Assembly (NCBI GenBank): GCA_947478175.1
Contig: CANJUQ010000004.1
Coordinates: forward strand, 62,001-126,000
Reading direction: 5' to 3'
Origin: Thiotrichales bacterium
Lineage (GTDB): Bacteria > Pseudomonadota > Gammaproteobacteria > Francisellales > CACEW01
DNA: 64,000 nt
This document shows positions 16,892 to 26,656 of the stretch, piece after piece. The number at the start of each line of letters is the position of its first letter. Within the stretch, counting starts at the first letter, position 1. A program made the translations under genes and the position numbers. The notes under the pieces are model-generated. The model saw only the letters and a program-made list of their open reading frames with translations, was not told where the DNA came from and ran no database searches.

Positions 16892-19800
16892 GCTCAAACA
16901 CTCCTGAAATCTCCGCGCTTTTTTTCTTGGCCAATCTTTTGGGCGTCATCATCTGGCTATTAGCTGTTTCTGGATTCGCGCCCAGGCTTAATAATTTTTG
17001 AGCTAAAAAGACGGCTCCTGTTTTAACCGCTTTATGCAAAGGCGTATTGCCTCGTTTATTTTGCCGGTCTATTTCAACGCCCATGTCTCTTAACAATCTG
17101 AAAGATAAAAGCGCCTGATATTTGACCGCAAAATGCATCGCTGTATTGCCTCTGGAATCTATGGCTTCACGATCAATTCCTGCTTGCAATAATAAATTCA
17201 CCGCCTGATCGGCTTTGTTTATCACTGCCAGATGCAACGCCGTTCGTCCGTATTTTTTATCTCTCAGATCCACTGGGAACTTAAGTAATAAAAGCTCTCT
17301 TAAGACATCCAAGTTATTACCTATGGCCGCTGCGAACCAAATTTTTATTTTAATTTTTAAGCTCGATGCTAACTCTAATCCGCAAACTAATTGAGCCAAT
17401 TGAGGCACTGTGCTTTTACTCACGGCTCGTTCTAAAGGCGAAGTCTTAAAAGCATCTTTTTTAAGAACATTGGCGCCTAGATTTAATAGCAATAAAAACG
17501 CTTCGTACTTCCCAGCAACCGCTGCGATATGCAACGGCGTGAACAAGAATCTTTTTTGAACAAGATCCACTTCAAATCCATGGGACACCAATTCAGACAT
17601 CACTTTCGTTGCACCTGAATTTGCTGCCAAATGTAAAGCCGTGTTGCCATTTCTATCTATTCGATGCGACTCATCGCTGGGATTTAATAATTTAACAATC
17701 GGCAAACAATCACCCGCTGCAGCGAGCATCAGCGGCGAACGTCCAAGCCTATTTTTAACTCGAAGCGCTGTGTCACTCATAAATATTATTAACTCTAAAG
17801 CGACCTCTAAATATTTCCCTATCAAGGCATAGTGCAGTGCTGTGTTTCCAAAAATATCTTGATGATTAACCCAATCTCCACGCGAGATTAATAACTTAAC
17901 AAGCCCCAAATAACCCATTTCTGCTGCCAGCATGAGGGGTGTTTTTTGCTGAGTGTCTTTACTCAATGGCACGCCTTGATCTAAGAAAAATTTTACTAAA
18001 TCCACAGACCCTGAGATCACCGCGTAATGCAACCAGGAAGACTGATCTAAAAAACTTTTATCTTTAACATCTGAATATTCATAGGCCAGTTTTAAAAACC
18101 ACTCATGATGCAAGGCGCTTGCAAGATCCAAAGCGCTGGGTCCACCCAGTCTGTTTATAAAATTATATAAATCTAAGACACCCCCACGTGGCGAAATATG
18201 CGCCATTAATAAACCAAACCAAGCCGTGACTTTTATTGGATTACTAGACATGGCCATATGATGAAAAATAGTGAGCCCCTGCTTGTCTTTATCGATCCAT
18301 AAATAAGATTTTAATTTTAATTGGGAAAGCACCCCTCGATCGTCGGTTTTAAAAGCCGTCGCAAGCGCGATTCCCAATTCTGTCGGAGCATTCAGAGAAA
18401 TTTCTGGAACAGGCTTCATCACTGCACCGAGTGCTAAGAGCCAATCGATTTGCTCTTGATTGCCAGACTGACAAGCGGCTGTTAACCCGTCACTTAAAAT
18501 AAGACGCCCAAAATCACACCATTTTTTACTCGTCGCTAAAATTTGCTGTCTTAATTTTTCTATGGGCATGGCTTTTAAAATTTGATAGCCCGCAGATCTA
18601 CCGACACGATCAGCCTCTAAAATATCTTTCAAGATTTCATGCCAACCATGTTCGATCCAATCTTGAATAGAAGTGATTTCAAATAACGCTTCTAGCCCAG
18701 CCTTATCATTATTTTTCAGCAAAATTCGATAGACATTATTTTCATAATCCCAATTCGTAGAACCTTCTTGATGCTCATAAAGATTCACCCCCTGCTCTTG
18801 AAAATATTTAAATAAATGGTGATGCCCATATTGCGCGGCAATATGAACGGCTTTGTTATATTTCATGCGTTTGGCTGTCAGCGAATAATTCACCTCACCG
18901 GCTTCCTGAAGGCGTGAACTTAAAACATTCGGAGAATGCTGGACTATTAAATTAATCACTGATTTCTTGCCATTAATCACTGCTGCCAAGAAGGGATGAA
19001 GAATATGCTGACGACCTCCGCCCTCCCCTGGAAAATACCCTAATTCATTGGGTGTTAGCTGTTTTAAAATTTCTCGAAGACAGGCTTTGCTGCCATATTT
19101 CGCTGCCCAACTCAGACAGTGTTTCATCTGTTTTGTAAATTCTTGAGCCGACCATTTAGGCTTAAATTCTGCAATATATTTTCTCAGCCAAGCCAAATCA
19201 TCGGCTTTAAGTCGCAGGGATTTAAATTTTTGGGATGCCGTTATAACGGCCCCCTCTCTGTCCCTCGATTTCATCTTCGGTCCTGTCTCTCCCGCGAGGG
19301 GAGAGACGATTTCGGAACCTAATTTATAAACCGCTCCTAATTTTTCTAAGCCATAAACCAAGGCCAAATGCCCATGAGTTAAAGCAATTGCCAAGCTCGA
19401 AGATCCATTAAATTCCAGATTAGGTGAAAGCCTATGTTTCTTAGCCAAAGCTTGATAACGCTGAAGCTCCCCATGCCGCAATAAATAATAAATATAAGAA
19501 CGTCCGTCTTCTCCTGATTGAATAGGCGAGACACCTCGAGCAATTAAAATATCGGCGACAGACCAGAGTTTTAATTTCGCAGCCAGTAGGTTCGCCCCTA
19601 CACCGCCAATCTTTGTTGCTAAAAATTCTGCAATCTCCAAATGGACTTGTTTGAGAGCCATTAAAATGGGCGTTTCTTGATCCGCTGTTTCCAAATTAGG
19701 ATTTGCACCCCAATTATCTATTAATAATTTAACCGTCTCTAAATAGCCTGCTTGAACAGCCAAATGCAGCGCCGTTTTTCCAGATTCTAAAGTCTGATCA

Positions 19801-22800
19801 ACGTCAATTGAATGATCTGAACGACTGAGCATGGCTTGACACAAATCTGTTAAGCCATGCTCAGCGGCTAGATGAAAAGCTGTTGCGCCGTCGGATTTTC
19901 TTTTGAGTGTTAAATCAGCCCCTGCCTTAATTAAAGCCTCAGCGACTTCTTGAAGTTCTAACAGAACCGCCAAATGCAAAGCTGACATGCCGTTATCTAA
20001 AACTAGATTTAAATTAATTTTCCCAGATCCCTTCTGGATTAAATCCAAAGCGGTCTGAACATGGCTTTCTTGAATGGCGATATACAGTGGGAATAAGCCA
20101 TTAGGTAAACAAGCATTAAGATCTTCGCCTGCACTGATTAAGCGCCCTCCCGCGGGAGAGACGAAATCATGAAGGGAAGTCCCGGGAAATAATTTTAAAT
20201 AATCCATCGGACTCAAAGCCATCTCGGGCAAAATCCCCATCGAAAAAATCTTATAAGACTGGCCTTGATACTCAGCCGACCTTAAAAAATCCTCACCCAA
20301 ATTCACCAGCTTTAAATCATGCGCAGGCAATCTGACAGAACATCCACCGACGACTTTGGCATGAGAAGGACAAGCGTCAAAATAAGCCTGATTTCCAATA
20401 TCTAGCGTCGAAACAATATAAGAAAACTTAATCTTTGATCCTTCAAGCGACTCTCTGTTCAGTGCTTTAGTAGGCGCTCGAAGTTCCTGACGCATTTGGG
20501 TCAAGAGAGCCAAACGCTGATCCCGCATTTGCTCATATTTTGCTTTAAAACCTGCTTGTAGCAATTTAAAGGCACGAATATTTTCTTGATTAATGGCCAG
20601 AAGATCTGCCGGGATCTTAGCCAGTTCTGCTCGTTGATTCGCCTTAATGCTCGCAATTTCTTTGGTGCATTGGGCCTTAACAGCCATCTCGACCCGAGAA
20701 AATATTTCAGACAATTTTAGAATCTTAGAAAACCCAGAAACCAGTGATAAAGCCCATTGAGTTTTGATCATTTCAAAATTATGAATTATTGATTCTCGAT
20801 GTTTATCACATACAGCCATCAATAATTCTTTGAAATCTTGAGTCGCTGATTTTTGACGAGCTTCAAAAATTTCTGGGTCTTCTGATTTTAAAGATTCCCC
20901 CACTTTATTTAATAAAATCTGATTAATCACTTTTTCTAAAGCCAGACTTAAAATCCTATTTGACCCAAAATTAATCTCTAATGTGTGAGCCGTGTCTTCG
21001 AGTCTTTTAATAAAAAAGTTATTTAAATAACCTAATTCCAAAGCAGTTAAACTAGAAAAAACTTCAGCCAGATTAATTTCAACAGGGATTTTTTTGTAAG
21101 CCCTGACGGGGATATGCGGAAAAATTTCAGGGATCCCAACTTTGCGTCTCTCACTCTCTGGCAAGCTGGGAAGCTTGGGCATAAAGCCGCTTTTTTTAAG
21201 GGTATTAAACAAATAAGAATAAAAACTAATCAGGCCTAATAATTCAAAATATTTTTTAAATAATGGGATTTTTGGCATCTGCGTTTTAATTCTCAAAGCC
21301 ATCTGGGCATAGAGTTTTTTTACTTTTTCATAGTCTTCAGGATATTGGCCATGTTCAGCTTTATATTTTTCAAGACTGGCTTTGTAATCGGGCATGAGAT
21401 CAATGGTGTATTCGACATCGAAATAGGGTCTGATTAAAAAAGTTCGAGTCTTGGGATCCAATAAAAAACTTTCTTCTTGTTTGGCAATAATTCTAAAACT
21501 CGTCATGTATTTCATGCCGCCATAGGATCCTGAAACCTCTTGTTCACCCAAGCTTTCCAAGCCCATTTCAATACTTAATTCACGCAAAGATTTATAAGTA
21601 AAATCTAGACCCTGCTCACGACAGTATTTTTTTAAATCGATCAAATTAGCTTTTAGATACTCTGGATCTGAATTTTGATCTCTGGGCCAAGCGTCTAAAA
21701 ATTCTTCGCTATACACCCCTCCATTTAAAAAGCCTTTCATCATGACATCAGCTAAAGCCGCGACTCTTCCCGCTAAGTTATTAAAAGCTGGATGGTGAAC
21801 GGGGTACATATTGGCCTGGTTATTAAAATGCAAAGAGAAAAATAAAAAAGTCTCTTGAACCAAAGCAGCATAAGCAACTTCATACTGAATTTGCGTATTT
21901 TCTACCGGTGTAAAACTTAAGTGTCCTGACTTTAAACAAACCGCAAAATTAAAATCTTTAATCTCACCGCGATCTAATAAAGCTTGTAAACCTTCAATCA
22001 CACCAACTTTAGTCGCCACCCCACCGATATCACCCGAGAGACCTCCTAGTCTTGGAATATTGCTCCAGGGTGCCGCATGAGAAGCTTCATACGAGGCGAC
22101 TAAGCCAGTCGATCTTAATAAATTCACAAAGTCCCGAAAATCTCCGCTACCACTCCAGCCATGGCTGCGACATTGGGAAGAAAATTTTGCATGGGCCTCC
22201 CCAAAACTGCCTCGATAAAAACCCTGGTGTTCATAGGCAGCTCTTGCGAGATTTCGTAGCTCTTGATCAAAAGGTCGACGTGAATTTCTGTTTAATAAAG
22301 ACCCTGCGCTGGGACCAAAACTCGCACCTGGTGCTTGAAACCAACTTGGCTGACTGGAATAGCTGCTGGACTGACTTAAAGATCCATAAATATTGCTAGG
22401 ACTTAAATACGAGACAGAACTCTTACTGGCCTCAAACCTAAATTGATTCTGCTGACGCCAAGTATCTATGGGACTCACAAAGCGACTCTGCTGTTGCTGC
22501 TGCGCCCAGAGATGCTCTGTGAAATTTGCTATGGGACTAAACGTCGGACGAATAATTAAAGCTTGTGGAGGTGGCGCTGGCTGTTGGACTGGCGCTGAAG
22601 CAAAAGACCGGAGGTCTTTACCAACACCGTCTAAGAAGCGACTGATGAGGCCTTTTTTGCTTTTCGTCTCTCCCATCGGTTCGTGTAGGGGCGAATCTTG
22701 TATTCGCCCAGTCACAGGAGCGGCATAAACTTCTTCCAGCCCTTCCACCTGTAAAACCTGTTCGCCGATTTTACTTAAATGCTCACCGACTTTTTTAACC

Positions 22801-25800
22801 GCCGCCGTCAGTGTCGGCACGGGATCCGGCCTTTCTGATCTTTGTTTAAGATGCTCATCCAGACTTTTGGATGGACCATAAATCTCTGCAGCAAGATGTG
22901 AAACTTCAGCGCTTTGAATACTTTCTCCAAGGGCAATGCCTGCCACAATCGGCGCCGAAAAATAATCCCCTAAAAGATTCGCAACACCCACGCCTGCATT
23001 GGCCATGAGTCTATTGGGATCACTCTGAGGGACAGAACCCAAAATACTGGCCTCCCCTCTTTCGGCATAGCCCGCCCCATGCACAAATCCGACGACTCCC
23101 GCTTGAACTACAGCCCCGGGAATCCCAGATCCTGTCGCCATCGCTGTGACTCCAGTTCCAAGAACCGCTGCGGCTGTTTGTAATCCGTGTTGAAGCGATT
23201 CACTGCCGCCTAAAGATTTCACACCTTGGCCAACTAAATAACCCAGACCCTCGCCAACAAACGGCGCGATTCCATGCAAATCTGGGGGTGCTTTTTGTGG
23301 GAATAGTTTCTTGAGGGTGTACTCGTGAATATTTCTAGGATTCGCTCGATAGTCTTTAATAAATTCCTGATTTTCTCTGAGTCTTTCCAAAAATTCTGCC
23401 TGCTGAGATTTAGGCAAATCAAAGTGAGATTTGCTCTGAATTTCAGTCATTTCTTGAACGCAAATTCGATATAAATTTTTCTGTTTTTCTAAGAGCTCTT
23501 GATGCCTGTGAAGATCTAATCCTTCGCCTTTAGGAACTTCTGAGGCCAGTACCCTCATGCTTTTTTCTGGAATTCTTGCTGGGAGATTTGGCACAGCAGG
23601 TAGCCCCCTATCGCGGGCGAATACAAGATTCGCCCCTACACCTTTTTTAATAGGCTCTTGCCTCAGCGCAGCCATCTCATCGGCATAGTGCTCCAAAGTT
23701 CCACCCTGGAAAGCCGCAATTTCTCGGTGCATTTCGAGGGTTTGATTTAATCTTTCAGAAGATTCTTGAAGACGTAACAGCACCCCAGAATGCCCTGGGT
23801 TTAATCGAACCGCCTCACGCGCGGCATCCAATTGAAGGCGTTCTTTTTGAATCAATTCTTTATAGGGCTGCTCTCCGCGGTACTCATTTAAAAGACATTC
23901 CGACAAGACATGATCTGCAAAGTCCAAAATTTCTTTGGCATCCATATGATTATGATTCGCAGGATCCGAAATCAGCAGGGCTGGATCTTTTCGACCTGGA
24001 ACATCTTCTGATGAGAGCATTTTTGTCACGCCGTTGGCAGGCGCTGGAGCAGGCTCTTCAAATACTTCTGCATGTCTTCTTCGAAAATCTGCCTTCATAG
24101 AATCATGGACTGATAAGCTCTCAGCACGAATTTCACAGACCCCTGAAGCTTCATCAATGATCAAATGTGGAATCAAAATTGCTTGAATAGGTGCGCCTGG
24201 AAATTCTGCTTTAAATTGCTCAAGACCTAATTCTTTGCCATGAAAGCCTTCTTTCTTAAAAAAGTTTCGTAAATTTTCAAATAATTCATAGTTCGCAAAA
24301 ATCTCTTTTCTAAGCGTATTAAACTCCAGCTCCTCTGGACTTAATCTCGCCAGCATCTCTGAGTGAATTTTATAAAATCCTGCTAAATCACATTCAATTC
24401 TCTTCTCTCTCAACAATAACAAGACGGGATCATGTCCAGGAAAATTCGCACGAAGTTCAGCCGAGCTTCGAGAAATAAAACGTCCTTCTTGATCTGTGAA
24501 AAAACTTAAAAGATCCGCATTGCTTCGAATATTATTTTGCTCATTGTTGAGCGTATTTCGTACTTTTTTCTGTAAGCGTTCTTCTTCCCGACATTGACGC
24601 TCATATTGATTCCAGCGATCGGCCTTATCAGCAATGAGATCTAGGAGAGCAAGATCCAGCTGGTAACTATCTGCGCTTAATAACTTAATCCCTTCTGCTA
24701 AGAGCAGCTCAGTAGAAATTTCGGAGGGGAAATGCGCCTCGATTTCAGCAGCTGTTCTAAGAATTACATAGCCATTAGACTCACTAAAAAAATGAACCAG
24801 TTTTGAGCGTTCTCTCAAGGCTCGTATTCTTCGTCTGAGCTGAGTGTCTTCAGGAAATTCTCGAGGAATCTCTAAATAGTCGTCAGGTCCATGTAGACCT
24901 AAAAGTTTTAAAAAATTATCAAAATCAAAATGAATTGTTCGAGTTGGAACACCCTCTTTTTTCTGATACGCCTTCAGCGCTTCCCTACTCAAAGGCGCTT
25001 TAACATCCATCTCTGGCAACGCACAGTCGATACGTCGCAGCTCATAACCTAAATCTTCGCAATATTTTGAGAGATCATGGCCCGCCCCAAAAACTAAAAT
25101 CGCATTGACAAATTCATCACCAAAAAATTCTTGAATCAGCCATAAAGCCATCCTGCTTCGGCCTTCGACGACGAGATCAATTAATTCATCATTGATTTCA
25201 CCCGCCTGAATCTTCTGAATAATACCTTCAGCTAGTTCTTTCGGAATCGTCGGATGTAATTGGCTTAAATAACCCAGTAAAAATAAAACCCCTGTAGATC
25301 GATATTGAACAAGAAATTTTTGCTGTTCTTTTGACATGGAATCAACGTCTGCTGATTTAGGCAATCCGTCTGGAAATAACAAAGAGGTCGTTTTTTTGTC
25401 TTGTAAGTAACCGGGATAATCAGGCGTTAAAGTCTCAGAGAGCCCTTCTAAAAAAACATAGATATCTAGGCCCTTATCTAAACCCACTGTTCCAGATTTT
25501 TTTCCAAGATCTTTCAACGCCTCTTGAATTAACTTCATGATTTCTTCAGCCACTTGAAGCTGGGAAACCAAGACTTCTCGCAGGGCTTCTGGCTTATCTT
25601 TGTAATACTCGAAGCCCTCTGGATGCGGATGTGCTTGGGCTAAGTTGATAATTAGACCTTTCTTTTTTGAATCTTCCCCCTCTCTTCTGCCAGAAGAGGA
25701 ACCGCCCTGTCTTTCAGCATCCTGAAAAGCCTCATAAAACAAAGCAAGAACAGCGGCTAAAAAAGTCGCACCAGACAACATGGTGAGTAAATCGGACTGC

Positions 25801-26576
25801 CCCACTAAAGGTTCATCAACAACATCTCTAGGCATCAAACTCGGCATTAATTCAAAAGGCTCAGGCTCCCGCTCTGCCCTGGCTTTGCCAATAAAACTAA
25901 AGTTTAGATCTCTCAACAAACTGGGTTTTTGCTTTGCTGATGTTTTTACAGAAGCCACTGCACTTGTACTTAAATCAATGCGTTTCCATAGCGTAGAAAC
26001 CATAGGCGGCGCACTTTTAAAGCTTGGTGATGTGACCTCATGCCGAGTTATTAATACTTCTTGAGTCTTAGTCAAAACTTCCTGTAATTTTTGATTGAGT
26101 AAAATTTTAAAATTAGGCGACTTAAACTTTTGATCAGGAGACGGCTCTAAAGAAACAATAGATAAATTAACTAGAGCTGTTTTGGCTGATTTTTCTGAAT
26201 CCACTTCAGAAGATTTTTCGACTTCTTGATAAGTAAGCACCAGCAAGACGGGCCATTTTATTTTTATTTTTAAACGACTCTCTTCATCGCCCTTACTTTC
26301 TTCAGCGCCTTTCACATCATCTTCAAGAAAGCCATCGGACTCATCGTTATCCAGCTCTACGCAGCCTAAAAAAATTTCTTGATCGCCATGGTCAGCCTGC
26401 GCTAAAAAATCTTCTAGCTGCTCGAAATCTTCTGCGCCTTCCTCCAGCTTAAGCGCTGCAAGATTGGGATTAAAAACGGCATCAAGATCAAAATAAGAAA
26501 ACGCACCGTCTTCCAGTTTTATGGTTAAAGCCGCTGTCTCTACTACTGGAGATAAGCCTAAATTAAACGCACTCAT
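16884..26576 (-). CDS. Giant 3230-residue ankyrin-repeat protein
   Basis: Intact 9.7-kb frame. No N-terminal signal peptide. Residues about 1-250 are acidic and variable. One strong hydrophobic segment lies at about 264-286 (LLTMLSGATFLAAVLALFY). Residues about 305-515 (INLAQAHPHP..., VVEGRSRMALWLIQEF, ILVFGAGHDLSKY, LGYELRRIDC) loosely resemble the TIKI/TraB-like fold. Glycine/alanine-rich hydrophobic stretches occur near 1125-1200 and a Gln/Ser-rich low-complexity part near 1360-1430. From about 2155 to the C-terminus are many ankyrin repeats (e.g. GKTALHLAVQAGYLETVKLL, GNTALHLAANSG, GNTPLHKAVKTGA). The size and architecture suggest a host-interaction or surface/effector protein. Four palindromic elements lie in frame. 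The start is ATG 26576 with AGGGA 6 bases upstream, inside a hairpin. It is followed by the overlapping SecA-like gene. Confidence 0.85.
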   Translation of the reverse strand: MSAFNLGLSPVVETAALTIKLEDGAFSYFDLDAVFNPNLAALKLEEGAEDFEQLEDFLAQADHGDQEIFLGCVELDNDESDGFLEDDVKGAEESKGDEESRLKIKIKWPVLLVLTYQEVEKSSEVDSEKSAKTALVNLSIVSLEPSPDQKFKSPNFKILLNQKLQEVLTKTQEVLITRHEVTSPSFKSAPPMVSTLWKRIDLSTSAVASVKTSAKQKPSLLRDLNFSFIGKARAEREPEPFELMPSLMPRDVVDEPLVGQSDLLTMLSGATFLAAVLALFYEAFQDAERQGGSSSGRREGEDSKKKGLIINLAQAHPHPEGFEYYKDKPEALREVLVSQLQVAEEIMKLIQEALKDLGKKSGTVGLDKGLDIYVFLEGLSETLTPDYPGYLQDKKTTSLLFPDGLPKSADVDSMSKEQQKFLVQYRSTGVLFLLGYLSQLHPTIPKELAEGIIQKIQAGEINDELIDLVVEGRSRMALWLIQEFFGDEFVNAILVFGAGHDLSKYCEDLGYELRRIDCALPEMDVKAPLSREALKAYQKKEGVPTRTIHFDFDNFLKLLGLHGPDDYLEIPREFPEDTQLRRRIRALRERSKLVHFFSESNGYVILRTAAEIEAHFPSEISTELLLAEGIKLLSADSYQLDLALLDLIADKADRWNQYERQCREEERLQKKVRNTLNNEQNNIRSNADLLSFFTDQEGRFISRSSAELRANFPGHDPVLLLLREKRIECDLAGFYKIHSEMLARLSPEELEFNTLRKEIFANYELFENLRNFFKKEGFHGKELGLEQFKAEFPGAPIQAILIPHLIIDEASGVCEIRAESLSVHDSMKADFRRRHAEVFEEPAPAPANGVTKMLSSEDVPGRKDPALLISDPANHNHMDAKEILDFADHVLSECLLNEYRGEQPYKELIQKERLQLDAAREAVRLNPGHSGVLLRLQESSERLNQTLEMHREIAAFQGGTLEHYADEMAALRQEPIKKGVGANLVFARDRGLPAVPNLPARIPEKSMRVLASEVPKGEGLDLHRHQELLEKQKNLYRICVQEMTEIQSKSHFDLPKSQQAEFLERLRENQEFIKDYRANPRNIHEYTLKKLFPQKAPPDLHGIAPFVGEGLGYLVGQGVKSLGGSESLQHGLQTAAAVLGTGVTAMATGSGIPGAVVQAGVVGFVHGAGYAERGEASILGSVPQSDPNRLMANAGVGVANLLGDYFSAPIVAGIALGESIQSAEVSHLAAEIYGPSKSLDEHLKQRSERPDPVPTLTAAVKKVGEHLSKIGEQVLQVEGLEEVYAAPVTGRIQDSPLHEPMGETKSKKGLISRFLDGVGKDLRSFASAPVQQPAPPPQALIIRPTFSPIANFTEHLWAQQQQQSRFVSPIDTWRQQNQFRFEASKSSVSYLSPSNIYGSLSQSSSYSSQPSWFQAPGASFGPSAGSLLNRNSRRPFDQELRNLARAAYEHQGFYRGSFGEAHAKFSSQCRSHGWSGSGDFRDFVNLLRSTGLVASYEASHAAPWSNIPRLGGLSGDIGGVATKVGVIEGLQALLDRGEIKDFNFAVCLKSGHLSFTPVENTQIQYEVAYAALVQETFLFFSLHFNNQANMYPVHHPAFNNLAGRVAALADVMMKGFLNGGVYSEEFLDAWPRDQNSDPEYLKANLIDLKKYCREQGLDFTYKSLRELSIEMGLESLGEQEVSGSYGGMKYMTSFRIIAKQEESFLLDPKTRTFLIRPYFDVEYTIDLMPDYKASLEKYKAEHGQYPEDYEKVKKLYAQMALRIKTQMPKIPLFKKYFELLGLISFYSYLFNTLKKSGFMPKLPSLPESERRKVGIPEIFPHIPVRAYKKIPVEINLAEVFSSLTALELGYLNNFFIKRLEDTAHTLEINFGSNRILSLALEKVINQILLNKVGESLKSEDPEIFEARQKSATQDFKELLMAVCDKHRESIIHNFEMIKTQWALSLVSGFSKILKLSEIFSRVEMAVKAQCTKEIASIKANQRAELAKIPADLLAINQENIRAFKLLQAGFKAKYEQMRDQRLALLTQMRQELRAPTKALNRESLEGSKIKFSYIVSTLDIGNQAYFDACPSHAKVVGGCSVRLPAHDLKLVNLGEDFLRSAEYQGQSYKIFSMGILPEMALSPMDYLKLFPGTSLHDFVSPAGGRLISAGEDLNACLPNGLFPLYIAIQESHVQTALDLIQKGSGKINLNLVLDNGMSALHLAVLLELQEVAEALIKAGADLTLKRKSDGATAFHLAAEHGLTDLCQAMLSRSDHSIDVDQTLESGKTALHLAVQAGYLETVKLLIDNWGANPNLETADQETPILMALKQVHLEIAEFLATKIGGVGANLLAAKLKLWSVADILIARGVSPIQSGEDGRSYIYYLLRHGELQRYQALAKKHRLSPNLEFNGSSSLAIALTHGHLALVYGLEKLGAVYKLGSEIVSPLAGETGPKMKSRDREGAVITASQKFKSLRLKADDLAWLRKYIAEFKPKWSAQEFTKQMKHCLSWAAKYGSKACLREILKQLTPNELGYFPGEGGGRQHILHPFLAAVINGKKSVINLIVQHSPNVLSSRLQEAGEVNYSLTAKRMKYNKAVHIAAQYGHHHLFKYFQEQGVNLYEHQEGSTNWDYENNVYRILLKNNDKAGLEALFEITSIQDWIEHGWHEILKDILEADRVGRSAGYQILKAMPIEKLRQQILATSKKWCDFGRLILSDGLTAACQSGNQEQIDWLLALGAVMKPVPEISLNAPTELGIALATAFKTDDRGVLSQLKLKSYLWIDKDKQGLTIFHHMAMSSNPIKVTAWFGLLMAHISPRGGVLDLYNFINRLGGPSALDLASALHHEWFLKLAYEYSDVKDKSFLDQSSWLHYAVISGSVDLVKFFLDQGVPLSKDTQQKTPLMLAAEMGYLGLVKLLISRGDWVNHQDIFGNTALHYALIGKYLEVALELIIFMSDTALRVKNRLGRSPLMLAAAGDCLPIVKLLNPSDESHRIDRNGNTALHLAANSGATKVMSELVSHGFEVDLVQKRFLFTPLHIAAVAGKYEAFLLLLNLGANVLKKDAFKTSPLERAVSKSTVPQLAQLVCGLELASSLKIKIKIWFAAAIGNNLDVLRELLLLKFPVDLRDKKYGRTALHLAVINKADQAVNLLLQAGIDREAIDSRGNTAMHFAVKYQALLSFRLLRDMGVEIDRQNKRGNTPLHKAVKTGAVFLAQKLLSLGANPETANSQMMTPKRLAKKKSAEISGVFEHA
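19250..19307 (-). repeat. Family A palindromic element inside the giant gene
   Basis: Inverted orientation relative to 16440. The 23-bp head at 19285-19307 is the exact reverse complement of 13207-13229, and the tail CCCCCTCTCTG is at 19250-19260. In frame it adds EIVSPLAGETGPKMKSRDRE (near residue 2430), between ankyrin repeats. Confidence 0.8.
20142..20170 (-). repeat. Partial family A element inside the giant gene
   Basis: A degraded head only (GCCCTCCCGCGGGAGAGACGA). It encodes HDFVSPAGGRLISAG, near residue 2140, just before the ankyrin array. The tail sequence is missing. Confidence 0.55.
22685..22709 (-). repeat. Family B palindromic element inside the giant gene (copy 1)
   Basis: 25 bp identical, in reverse complement, to 23615-23639 and 37813-37837. 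Translated in frame as TGRIQDSPLHE near residue 1295. Confidence 0.8.
23615..23639 (+). repeat. Family B palindromic element inside the giant gene (copy 2)
   Basis: Identical 25-bp sequence (GGGCGAATACA... ...TTCGCCCCTAC) in the orientation opposite to copy 1. It is therefore read on the other strand, as GVGANLVFARDRG near residue 985. Confidence 0.8.
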
Positions 26577-26583
26577 TGATTGT

Positions 26584-26607
26584 CCCTGTGCTCATAAAAA
26601 AACAGGG
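26584..26607 (-). promoter_or_regulatory. Hairpin overlapping the Shine-Dalgarno of the giant gene
   Basis: On the minus strand CCCTGT (26607-26602) can pair with ACAGGG (26589-26584) across a 12-base loop. The 3' arm contains most of the AGGGA that precedes the giant gene's ATG by 6 bases. Pairing would mask the ribosome binding site. This is a structural inference from a 6-bp stem. Confidence 0.45.
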
Positions 26608-26636
26608 GATTACATCATGCAAATCTTGCTGGAAAA

Positions 26637-26656
26637 TACCCGCAGAACTACGGGTA
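26637..26656. promoter_or_regulatory. 20-bp inverted repeat upstream of the giant gene
   Basis: TACCCGCAG-AA-CTACGGGTA: 9-bp arms with one mismatch, ending at the luxR stop and 61-80 bp before the giant gene's ATG. A closely similar sequence lies upstream of luxR at 27501-27520. Candidate binding site for the LuxR-type regulator. Confidence 0.55.

Noticed and set aside
18170-18215. Another palindromic element in the giant gene (peptide HISPRGGVLDL)
   Set aside because: The peptide looks like family A, but the DNA lacks the GTCTCTCCC head and the symmetry.
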